Shown here: positions 1 to 5,656 of the stretch, piece by piece
Position numbering within the stretch: position 1 is the first letter of the stretch
How the letters are laid out: each line of letters begins with the position of its first letter
NCBI GenBank assembly: GCA_947629075.1
Contig: CANRCI010000078.1
Span: 1-5,656, forward strand
DNA: 5,656 bases
Direction: 5' to 3'
Source of the DNA: an uncultured Bacilli bacterium
Lineage (GTDB): Bacteria; Bacillota_I; Bacilli_A; RF39; UBA660
The notes under the pieces: model-generated
Seen by the model: the letters and a program-made list of their open reading frames with translations, nothing else
What the model was told of the DNA's origin: nothing
The model's database searches: none
Translations under genes and position numbers: made by a program

Positions 1-1486
1 TCTCTTCATCCAAAATCGTATTGTAGCTTTCAGGAAGCGTTCTGATGAAGTGATCGACGTAGGCACTATCAGCTGCAGCTTCCACTTTTTCGTCCGATGC
101 ATCTAAGTTACCATAACGGATGTTATCTTTTATCGTTCCACTGTATAACCACGTGTCTTGGAGAACCATACCGAATATTTTGCGAAGTTCATTACGATTA
201 AATGTCTTAATGTCCTTACCATCGATGAGAATTGATCCGTCATTGATATCGTAAAAGCGCATTAGCAATTTAACCATCGTCGTCTTTCCTGCTCCAGTAG
301 GTCCAACAATGGCAATTTTTTGACCCTCTTTGATTTGAGCATTGAAATTGTGGATGATATCTTTATCTTTCTTATAACCAAAGCGAACATTTTTAAACTC
401 AATATTTCCTTTGACATTATAGATACTCGAAGGATTTTCAACTGTTTGATCCTCTTCTTTTTCATCTAAGAATTCAAAGACCCTTTCAGCAGCGGCAGCA
501 GTCGATTGTAAAAGGTTGGCTATTTGAGCAAGTTGTGTTATCGGTTGATTAAAGTTTCTGATATATTGTGAAAATGACAAGATATCACCTATTTCAATCT
601 TACCTTGGATAGTTAAGTAACCTCCAAGAATTGATACTATGACATAACCGATATTTCCAATAAATGACATAATCGGATGCATCATCCCTGATAAGAATTG
701 GCTCTTCCAAGCTGAACGATATAACGTATCGTTTAAATCGTCAAATTTATTAATCGCTTCATCTTCACCATTAAAAGTCTTAACGACGATATGACCCGCA
801 TACATTTCTTCTACTTCACCATTGACATGTCCCAAATACTCTTGTTGGGTATTAAAGTATTTTTGGCTTCGCGATACCACTAAACCGATCATTCCCATAC
901 CAACTGGTAAAACGATTAGTGATACTAAAGTCATAACTGGACTAATCGAAAGCATCATAATCGTAACTCCGATCAAAGTTACAATTGAAGATATTACTTG
1001 AGTTAAACTTTGACTTAAGTTCTGACTTAATGTATCGACGTCATTAGTAACACGTGATAGGATTTCTCCAGTTGTACGCGTTTCATAATATTTAAACGGA
1101 ATGAGATGAAATTTATTACTTATTTCACGACGTAAATTATAACTTAAGGTATTACTTACTTTAGCCATTATATATCCTTGAATGATCAAGAATAGACAGC
1201 TTAAAATATACATACCTAAAAGAGTAAATAGAATCTGGGCTATCTTGGTAAAATTAATTCCATTTGAAGTTCCCATAATCTTACCGATGATACCATTAGA
1301 AATTTCAGTAGTCGCTCTTCCTAAGATTTTTGGTCCAAAGATAGAAAAGCAAGCACTACCAATTGAGAACAATACGACAAACATAATACTTACTTTATAT
1401 CTAAGTAAATATTTAATTAATTTTTTCATCGTACCTTTAAAATCTTTAGCCTTTTCTTCTGAATTGGCATTTCTTCTAGGTGGCAT
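1..1486 (-). CDS. ABC exporter half-transporter, partner subunit (3' end outside window)
   Basis: An open frame of 495 codons runs from ATG 1486 to the left edge without a stop. Homologues are about 600-620 residues, so roughly the last 110-120 are missing. The protein starts MPPRRNANSEEKAKDFKGTM with a basic cytosolic lead. TM helices lie near 33-56, 82-105, 163-181, 183-206, 268-292 and 300-325. The conserved coupling stretch is VNGEVEEMYAGHIVVKTFNG (221-240). The ATPase domain begins at about 360 with A-loop Tyr371, Walker A GPTGAGKTT (395-403) and Q-loop Gln443 in MVLQDTWLYSGTI. The signature motif, Walker B, D-loop and switch histidine lie off the edge. There is no long insertion after TM1, unlike the first subunit. 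The 1-nt overlap with the preceding gene and the degenerate motifs there make it the expected catalytically competent half of a heterodimer. The missing end leaves that unproven. Confidence 0.92.
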   Translation of the reverse strand, partial: MPPRRNANSEEKAKDFKGTMKKLIKYLLRYKVSIMFVVLFSIGSACFSIFGPKILGRATTEISNGIIGKIMGTSNGINFTKIAQILFTLLGMYILSCLFLIIQGYIMAKVSNTLSYNLRREISNKFHLIPFKYYETRTTGEILSRVTNDVDTLSQNLSQSLTQVISSIVTLIGVTIMMLSISPVMTLVSLIVLPVGMGMIGLVVSRSQKYFNTQQEYLGHVNGEVEEMYAGHIVVKTFNGEDEAINKFDDLNDTLYRSAWKSQFLSGMMHPIMSFIGNIGYVIVSILGGYLTIQGKIEIGDILSFSQYIRNFNQPITQLAQIANLLQSTAAAAERVFEFLDEKEEDQTVENPSSIYNVKGNIEFKNVRFGYKKDKDIIHNFNAQIKEGQKIAIVGPTGAGKTTMVKLLMRFYDINDGSILIDGKDIKTFNRNELRKIFGMVLQDTWLYSGTIKDNIRYGNLDASDEKVEAAADSAYVDHFIRTLPESYNTILDEE

Positions 1487-3666
1487 TACAACTCCTCCTT
1501 TCCTAACTGCGAAGAAGCTATTTCTTGGTAGACATTACAACTTTTCAAAAGTTCTTTATGCGTACCAATACCGACGATATTACCATCATCTAAAACGATG
1601 ATTTGTTCGGCATTCATAATGGTACTTATACGTTGAGCAACAATCAAAATCGTTGCATTCTTCGTATTTTTCTTAAGTTCTTTTCGAAGTTGGGCATCAG
1701 TCTTATAATCTAGCGCTGAAAAAGAATCGTCGAATATGAATATCTCTGGCTTTTTAGCAACCGCACGAGCAATCGAAAGACGTTGTTTCTGACCACCAGA
1801 GACATTGGTTCCACCCTGTGATATTTCTGATTTATATTTTTTAGCTTTAGTTTTAATAAACTCTTCAGCCTGACTGATTTTAGCTGCTTCTTCCATATCT
1901 TTATCACTTATATCCTTTTCACCATATTTGATATTTGATTCAATATCACCAGAGAAAAGAATTCCGGTCTGTGGAACATAACCGATAATGCGGTGAAGAT
2001 CGTTTTGTTTAAGTTGGCGCACATTGACACCATCGACTAATATCTCTCCTTCAGTAGCGTCATATAAACGCGGTACTAGATTGACGAGCGTTGATTTTCC
2101 AGAACCAGTCGAACCGATAATAGCTGTAGTCTTACCTGGTTCTGCAACAAACGAAATGTTACTCAAAACGTTTTCACTGGCATCGGGATAAGCGAAACTG
2201 ACATTCTTAAACTCGACATAACCCTTTTTCTCAGGATCCATCTTTTTAGGACGTTTTGGATCTTTAATAGCATTATCAGTCGTAAGTATTTCATTAATTC
2301 TCTTCAAAGAGATAACTGCTCTCGGAAGAATAATCGATACCATACAAATCATTAAAAATGACATAATTATCTGCATTGCATATTGGATAAAGGCCATCAT
2401 ATCACCTAATTGAATAGTTCCATTATCGATTCCTTTAGCACCATTCCATACGATTAAAAGCGTTACTCCATTCATGATAAACATCATAATTGGCATCATA
2501 CAACTCATAATGCGATCGACGAATAAAAGAATTTTAGTAAGTGACTTATTCGCATCATCAAATCTTTCTCTTTCGTGATCTTGATTAGAGAAAGCCCTAA
2601 TTACTGGAATTCCAGTAATTATCTCACGAGTTACTAAATTCAACTTATCGACCATTTTTTGAATCTTATCGAATTTAGGAACAGCGATGGAGAATAAAGT
2701 AATGACTAGTGATAAAACACACACAATAGCAAGCGCAATAATCCAAGTCATCGAACTATTAGTTTCCATTACGTTTAGTAAAGCCCCAATAGCAAGGACT
2801 GGTGCATAGACAACCGTTCTTAAAAACATTACGGTAAACATCTGAATGTGTTGAACATCATTAGTACTTCTCGTAATGAGAGAGGCAATACCGAATCTCT
2901 TAGTCTCAACACTAGAGAAAGATAATACTTTTCTAAATATCTTCTTACGCGTTTCACGAGCAATAAAGGCTGCTACTCTACTTCCCAAGAAACCGATACA
3001 AACAGCTGAAGCCATACTTACAAGCGCAATACCTAACATCTTAAATCCCGTTTGGAAAATGTAGTCAGTCTGCAACTTTTCCGTATCAATTCCAATTTGT
3101 TTATACTCATTAGCGATATAACTTTTAGCACTCTGCTCACTGATCATATCCGGAATATCTTTAAATGCTTCATCAATCTTTTTTAGCATCTCATCTCTTT
3201 GTTCTTTAGGAAGCATCAAAACAAAATCAGTAAAACTCATTCCCTCAGGAATAGGAATCTCACTCGTCGCTTTAGTATTATTATTTTCAATATAAGATAA
3301 AATCAATATCGATTTAGCCATCGGTGTATCAAGTTCATCATTATCTTTATCTAAAACGTACAAATTCTCATCTTTTAACTTTGGATAATCATCCAAATAC
3401 TCATCATCATCTTTAGAAATCAATTTATAACTAGATAAGACCTCTTTACTATCTTCATCCTTCATAAAAAGTAATAATTTATCTAGTTCACTTTTTCTAA
3501 TTACTTTAGGTTTTACCTCAGCAATTCCCTTTTGTTGAACTCCAATATTAATGATATCAGAAGTATAGTTAGGAAGAGCTAAATCACACCTAGCTTGTAG
3601 TATCAATAACAAAACTATTAATAACAACGCTGGTATTTTTTCTTTTAATATACTAAAAACTTTCAT
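1486..3666 (-). CDS. ABC exporter half-transporter with large extracellular insertion and degenerate ATPase site
   Basis: This 726-residue protein fuses a six-helix exporter membrane domain to an ATPase domain; related half-transporters are usually about 580-620. TM1 (about 11-30) is followed by LPNYTSDIINIGVQQKGI and then an acidic extracellular insertion (about 44-202). TM2 to TM6 are near 204-230, 277-300, 305-330, 383-410 and 421-450. The ATPase domain has A-loop Tyr493, Walker A GSTGSGKST (518-526), Q-loop Gln566, signature VSGGQ (622-626) and Walker B IFIFDD (642-647). Two catalytic residues deviate: the Walker B glutamate is Asp647 (FDDSFSALD) and the switch histidine is Gln678 (IVAQRIST). 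These are the classic marks of the degenerate subunit of heterodimeric exporters such as TM287/288 and BmrCD; BmrD also carries an extracellular domain. The partner is the next gene, overlapping by 1 nt. The likely job is drug or lipid efflux under TetR control; the substrate is unknown. Confidence 0.93.
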   Translation of the reverse strand: MKVFSILKEKIPALLLIVLLLILQARCDLALPNYTSDIINIGVQQKGIAEVKPKVIRKSELDKLLLFMKDEDSKEVLSSYKLISKDDDEYLDDYPKLKDENLYVLDKDNDELDTPMAKSILILSYIENNNTKATSEIPIPEGMSFTDFVLMLPKEQRDEMLKKIDEAFKDIPDMISEQSAKSYIANEYKQIGIDTEKLQTDYIFQTGFKMLGIALVSMASAVCIGFLGSRVAAFIARETRKKIFRKVLSFSSVETKRFGIASLITRSTNDVQHIQMFTVMFLRTVVYAPVLAIGALLNVMETNSSMTWIIALAIVCVLSLVITLFSIAVPKFDKIQKMVDKLNLVTREIITGIPVIRAFSNQDHERERFDDANKSLTKILLFVDRIMSCMMPIMMFIMNGVTLLIVWNGAKGIDNGTIQLGDMMAFIQYAMQIIMSFLMICMVSIILPRAVISLKRINEILTTDNAIKDPKRPKKMDPEKKGYVEFKNVSFAYPDASENVLSNISFVAEPGKTTAIIGSTGSGKSTLVNLVPRLYDATEGEILVDGVNVRQLKQNDLHRIIGYVPQTGILFSGDIESNIKYGEKDISDKDMEEAAKISQAEEFIKTKAKKYKSEISQGGTNVSGGQKQRLSIARAVAKKPEIFIFDDSFSALDYKTDAQLRKELKKNTKNATILIVAQRISTIMNAEQIIVLDDGNIVGIGTHKELLKSCNVYQEIASSQLGKEEL
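1491..1500 (-). promoter_or_regulatory. Ribosome binding site of the second ABC gene, inside the first
   Basis: Minus-strand AAGGAGGAGT ends 4 nt before ATG 1486 and lies in the final codons of the first ABC gene. Stop and start overlap as TAATG. It closely matches the site before the first ABC gene, and it supports the start MPPRRNANSE for the partner. Confidence 0.8.
2598..2621. repeat. 24-bp perfect palindrome inside the first ABC gene
   Basis: TAATTACTGGAA is followed immediately by its exact reverse complement, with no spacer and an EcoRI-type GAATTC at the centre. It encodes the IITGIPVI stretch (about 349-356) in the cytoplasmic coupling region between TM4 and TM5, a conserved position in this family. 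The palindrome is certain; whether it has any role beyond coding is unknown. Confidence 0.9.
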
Positions 3667-4286
3667 TATTGTTCCTCCTTACAAAATCTCTTCTTTAAAA
3701 GTTTTAGTTTAAACAGATATCTATCTTTAATATCTGATTGACGGTCAGTAAATCTAACCATATCTACTAAAGTAGGAAGGGTAATGTTTACTAAAATCTC
3801 AAACAAAGTACAACATTCTTCCTCAGTTGTGATATTCAAATTATCACGATTAATCTTAACCAAAATTTTCTCAATCAAGCTCTCATCATCTTTTTTATGA
3901 GTATGACGAACTAAAATCTTATTCTGCATCAAGTAATCCATATTTAAAATGACATTCTTTAAAAAAGAACCATTGTCACAATTAATATTATATGGCAATC
4001 TATCGACAATAATTTCACATAATTTAAAGATATCACCATCGACACTATCTAAGGACTTCAATATTTTTTCAATACCCTTTTCTTTAGTTAAATCCAAAAT
4101 AAAAAAGTATAAATCTTCTTTATTCTCAAAGTACATATAAAAACTACCTCGAGAAATATCTGAATCCTTAATTATGCGATTGATCGATACTTTATCGTAA
4201 AGACAATTAGAAAATTCTTTAATTGCCGCTTTTATCAATTTTTCTTGTTTCTCTTTTTTTAAATTTCTAAATGTTGCAGTAGGCAT
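3666..4286 (-). CDS. TetR-family transcriptional repressor of the ABC exporter operon
   Basis: This 206-residue protein has the usual TetR-family size. The N-terminal DNA-binding domain (about 1-62) starts MPTATFRNLKKEKQEKLIKAAIKEF. Its helix-turn-helix, VSINRIIKDSDISRGSFYMY (33-52), runs into the family hallmark FENKEDLY. Residues 65-206 form the helical ligand-binding and dimerisation half, which is too divergent to name an effector. It holds six cysteines (28, 90, 103, 158, 159, 202), but no recognised redox or metal motif. It is first in an operon behind a promoter with an internal palindrome and is followed with a 1-nt overlap by two exporter half-subunits. It most likely represses itself and the exporter, releasing DNA when it binds a compound the exporter removes. 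Family call is firm; the ligand is unknown. Confidence 0.92.
   Translation of the reverse strand: MPTATFRNLKKEKQEKLIKAAIKEFSNCLYDKVSINRIIKDSDISRGSFYMYFENKEDLYFFILDLTKEKGIEKILKSLDSVDGDIFKLCEIIVDRLPYNINCDNGSFLKNVILNMDYLMQNKILVRHTHKKDDESLIEKILVKINRDNLNITTEEECCTLFEILVNITLPTLVDMVRFTDRQSDIKDRYLFKLKLLKKRFCKEEQ
3671..3680 (-). promoter_or_regulatory. Ribosome binding site of the first ABC gene, inside tetR
   Basis: Minus-strand AAGGAGGAAC ends 4 nt before ATG 3666 and lies within the last codons of the repressor gene. The stop and start overlap as TAATG, which suggests translational coupling and decides the start of the 726-residue protein. Confidence 0.8.
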
Positions 4287-4290
4287 ATTT

Positions 4291-4298
4291 ACCTCCCT
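4291..4298 (-). promoter_or_regulatory. Ribosome binding site of the TetR-family gene
   Basis: Minus-strand AGGGAGGT lies 4 nt (AAAT) before ATG 4286. It fixes the start at MPTATF, which is also the usual N-terminus of this group of Firmicutes TetR regulators. Confidence 0.8.
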
Positions 4299-4314
4299 TT
4301 AGTAGTACATAATC

Positions 4315-4343
4315 ATTATATGTGACAACTTGTCATAAGTCAA
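4315..4343 (-). promoter_or_regulatory. Sigma-A type promoter of the tetR-ABC-ABC operon
   Basis: Minus-strand -35 TTGACT (4338-4343) and -10 TATAAT (4315-4320) are separated by exactly 17 bp (4321-4337). This is a near-consensus housekeeping promoter. Transcription should start near 4307-4309, leaving a leader of about 20 nt before the repressor ATG at 4286. The -35 box is about 27 bp downstream of the preceding terminator. The strong promoter combined with an internal palindrome suggests that expression is kept down by a repressor rather than by weak boxes. Confidence 0.85.
4323..4335. promoter_or_regulatory. Palindromic operator between -35 and -10, probable TetR binding site
   Basis: TGACAA-G-TTGTCA (minus-strand reading) is a perfect inverted repeat with 6-bp arms and a 1-bp centre, lying wholly within the 17-bp promoter spacer. 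TetR-family dimers commonly bind such short palindromes over their own promoter and block RNA polymerase. Because the next gene is a TetR regulator, autoregulation of the whole operon is the natural inference. The pairing is inferred from position; nothing in the sequence proves which protein binds. Confidence 0.75.
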
Positions 4344-4370
4344 CAAAAAGAAACAAATTTTTAACTAATA

Positions 4371-4399
4371 AATATAAAAAAGGACTTAATCTAAGTCCT
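4371..4399 (-). terminator. Intrinsic terminator of the signal peptidase-DUF5305 unit
   Basis: On the minus strand an 8-bp perfect stem, AGGACTTA with TAAGTCCT and a 3-nt loop GAT, is followed directly by TTTTTT and then an AT-rich run. The hairpin lies over the last codons (EDLD) and the TAA stop (4386-4388), so coding sequence and terminator share the same bases. On the plus strand the stem is followed by CTTCTTCT rather than a clean T run, so it should act mainly in the minus direction. It separates this unit from the tetR-ABC operon. Confidence 0.85.
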
Positions 4400-5462
4400 C
4401 TTCTTCTAATATAAATCTATATAGTGTCGAGTTATTGATAACTGCAAAGACAGTGTGTTTATTTTCTAGATCGACATTGACGATTATTGGAATTCTAATT
4501 TCTTGTTCTAAATCTAGTAATTCATCAAAATTCTTAATATCGATGACGTTGTAATCACTGTAATTGAAGACACTATCTGTCTCGACAATAATATCCCCGT
4601 ATTCATTCATTATCTTTTTAATCTTTCTCTCATAAGGTGATATCTTACTCTGTTTACTCATCTTCTTAATCAACATTACTACTAAAACGATAGCAAAAAT
4701 CAAAGCAATTAAACCGAGTGACAAACTCAAATAGTTGATATCAGCGGTCGTAATATTCTTAGTAATAGCTTTTTGTCCACTACCACCAGTATCAGTAGTA
4801 ATCGTAAACACATCTTGATTCAAAGGAATTGTCGTTGAAACATTACTCTGTTCTGCAATCTTTTGACCACTTTCAGTCGTACCATTTATCGATACTGTCA
4901 GAACAACCTCTAAATTGGCATTTATCGATAAGCCGATATCTCTAGTAAAGTTTTTTACTTCAGTACGATATTTATTAAAGTCAATCGCTAAATCTTCATG
5001 AATATAAACATTAGAGGAATTATTGATATTTTTCTTCTGTGGCAAGACAAGAGAATACTTTTTATTCCAAACTCTTTTCTTACCATTTCCCTCATTACTA
5101 TTATATTCTCCTAGAATTTTCGCATCGACATAATAGTCATAGACTAGATTAGCTTTTTCAGTTCCCGTATAACTATAATCCAACTTTAATAAAATATTTT
5201 TTACTAAATTGCTGATATATAGTTCATTCATCCCCTGGGGATTTTGTTGGATATAATTATTCGGTACTAAATTAACCTCATATTTAACACCCTTATTAAC
5301 TTGATAATTGTAGGTATCAACTATTCCCTGATCCATATGAAAGGAATTAGTTATCATTACAAAAGCAAATATCAATAATAAGACAATAAATATGACCGTT
5401 CCTACTCTTTTAATATCCTCTTTATTATCTAATTCGGTTTTATTTGTTTTTAAATTTTCCAT
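4386..5462 (-). CDS. DUF5305-like two-pass membrane protein next to signal peptidase
   Basis: This is a complete 358-residue protein. Its layout is a Lys-rich cytosolic N-terminus (1-20), TM1 (about 21-39, GTVIFIVLLLIFAFVMI), an extracellular region (about 40-244), TM2 (about 245-266) followed by KKMSKQSK, and a cytosolic tail of about 90 residues. The extracellular part is hydrophilic and looks beta-rich, with a YxVNKGVKYEVNLVPN start and a single Trp in VWNKKYSLVLPQ (132). The tail has the pattern SPYERKIKKI, NVIDIKNFDELLDL, IPIIVNVD, HTVFAVINN. This overall plan resembles DUF5305, a family of unknown function that I recall in archaea and Firmicutes near SipW-type signal peptidases; the family call is from memory, not a search. 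The start is chosen from GAGGTG just upstream of ATG 5462. It sits 38 bp after the signal peptidase gene, so a role in assembling or anchoring the processed surface protein is possible but inferred. An intrinsic terminator overlaps its stop. Confidence 0.75.
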   Translation of the reverse strand: MENLKTNKTELDNKEDIKRVGTVIFIVLLLIFAFVMITNSFHMDQGIVDTYNYQVNKGVKYEVNLVPNNYIQQNPQGMNELYISNLVKNILLKLDYSYTGTEKANLVYDYYVDAKILGEYNSNEGNGKKRVWNKKYSLVLPQKKNINNSSNVYIHEDLAIDFNKYRTEVKNFTRDIGLSINANLEVVLTVSINGTTESGQKIAEQSNVSTTIPLNQDVFTITTDTGGSGQKAITKNITTADINYLSLSLGLIALIFAIVLVVMLIKKMSKQSKISPYERKIKKIMNEYGDIIVETDSVFNYSDYNVIDIKNFDELLDLEQEIRIPIIVNVDLENKHTVFAVINNSTLYRFILEEEDLD

Positions 5463-5466
5463 TTTA

Positions 5467-5472
5467 CACCTC
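5467..5472 (-). promoter_or_regulatory. Ribosome binding site of the DUF5305-like gene
   Basis: On the minus strand GAGGTG lies 4 nt before ATG 5462. It supports this start and lies in the 38-bp gap after the signal peptidase stop. I see no promoter-like pair of boxes in that gap. Confidence 0.65.
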
Positions 5473-5500
5473 GGTTACTCTAGAAAGTTTTAAAGACTAA

Positions 5501-5656
5501 TTAAAAACGTCCTAAAAATTCATACAACCAAACAGACGGATATCCAATTTTCGGAATAACGCCTCTTACAACCCCATTTATTTGATCTTGTTTTACTGTA
5601 CCACTGTCGGGAGCATTATTGTTATCTCCTTTAGTTATGTACATAAGTTCATTATT
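5501..5656 (-). CDS. SipW/ER-type signal peptidase I, C-terminal end (5' end outside window)
   Basis: Only the last 51 codons and the TAA stop are present; the gene continues beyond the right edge. The fragment opens NNELMYITKGDNNNAPDSGT and ends IPKIGYPSVWLYEFLGRF. The ITKGDNN...D block matches the conserved region of membrane signal peptidases I that holds the catalytic-site aspartate (box E). GDNN rather than the bacterial GDNR, followed by a valine-rich V..dqI.GvV...IP.iGYP segment, is typical of the SipW/archaeal/ER subtype. Such enzymes cleave signal peptides outside the membrane; in Bacillus subtilis, SipW processes the matrix fibre proteins TasA and TapA. The active-site Ser and His region and the N-terminal membrane anchor are not visible. 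The gene ends 38 bp upstream of the next gene on the same strand with no terminator between, so the two are probably co-transcribed. Family assignment is fairly secure; the substrate is unknown. Confidence 0.8.
   Translation of the reverse strand, partial: NNELMYITKGDNNNAPDSGTVKQDQINGVVRGVIPKIGYPSVWLYEFLGRF

Noticed and set aside
262..465. A 67-codon minus-strand open frame rich in Lys and Ile
   Set aside because: It is an alternative frame inside the partner ABC gene, whose main frame carries Walker A and A-loop motifs through the same bases.
1182..1601. A 139-codon plus-strand open frame
   Set aside because: It lies antisense across the junction of the two ABC genes. Both are clearly coding on the minus strand with complete family motifs, and the plus-strand product resembles nothing I know.
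1710..1907. A 65-codon minus-strand open frame
   Set aside because: It is out of frame with the signature and Walker B region of the first ABC gene, which is unmistakably coding there.
2876..3064. A 62-codon plus-strand open frame
   Set aside because: It is antisense to the TM2 region of the 726-residue exporter, with no recognisable product; a shadow frame.
3949..4140. A 63-codon plus-strand open frame
   Set aside because: It is antisense to the TetR gene, with no ribosome site or recognisable product.
3666..4286. Six cysteines in the TetR protein as a possible redox or metal sensor
   Set aside because: The cysteines are scattered, with one CC pair (158-159) and no known sensing motif; composition alone does not support a sensing claim.
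4884..4935. Repeated CATTTATCGATA motif in the DUF5305 gene
   Set aside because: Both copies encode Ser-Ile-Asn in the extracellular domain and fit the local codon habit; two short copies do not make a repeat element.
1..5656. Possible UGA-to-Trp recoding, suggested by a Mollicutes-like flavour
   Set aside because: Trp in all the real genes is encoded by TGG, stops are TAA, and no frame needs UGA readthrough.

Overview
The window is AT-rich (roughly one-third G+C by eye), and every recognisable gene lies on the minus strand, so transcription runs from high to low coordinates. Strong Shine-Dalgarno sequences (AAGGAGGA), TAA stops, TGG for Trp and the gene content point to a low-GC Gram-positive bacterium (Firmicutes/Bacillota). 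An uncultured Bacilli or Clostridia relative of the Erysipelotrichia/RF39 kind would fit, but that placement is a guess and the taxonomy cannot be settled from this sequence.

There are two transcription units. The upstream one (5656 to about 4371) enters from outside the window. It carries the last 51 codons of a SipW/ER-type signal peptidase I, then a complete 358-residue two-pass membrane protein resembling DUF5305. It ends at a clear intrinsic terminator whose hairpin contains the last codons and stop of the DUF5305 gene.

The second unit starts about 30 bp further on at a near-consensus promoter (TTGACT, 17 bp, TATAAT). A perfect 13-bp palindrome, TGACAA-G-TTGTCA, fills most of the -35/-10 spacer and is very probably the operator for the first gene, a TetR-family repressor. 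The repressor gene is followed by two ABC-exporter half-transporters. Each start codon overlaps the previous stop by one base (TAATG), and each is preceded by an almost identical Shine-Dalgarno at the same distance. The first half-transporter (726 aa) has a large acidic extracellular insertion after TM1 and a degenerate ATPase site (Walker B Glu to Asp, switch His to Gln). The second runs off the left edge after 495 codons, before its signature motif. This second gene is complete at its 5' end and has no stop codon inside the window.

The simplest reading of the second unit is a self-regulated, drug- or lipid-responsive heterodimeric type IV (MdlAB/BmrCD/TM287-288-like) exporter operon. The first unit is a signal peptidase with a membrane partner, probably serving a surface or secreted protein encoded upstream of the window. 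I see no mobile element, CRISPR array, tRNA or rRNA. The points most worth a second look are the DUF5305-signal peptidase pair, the insertion domain of the exporter, the operator inside the promoter, and a 24-bp perfect palindrome inside the exporter coding sequence.
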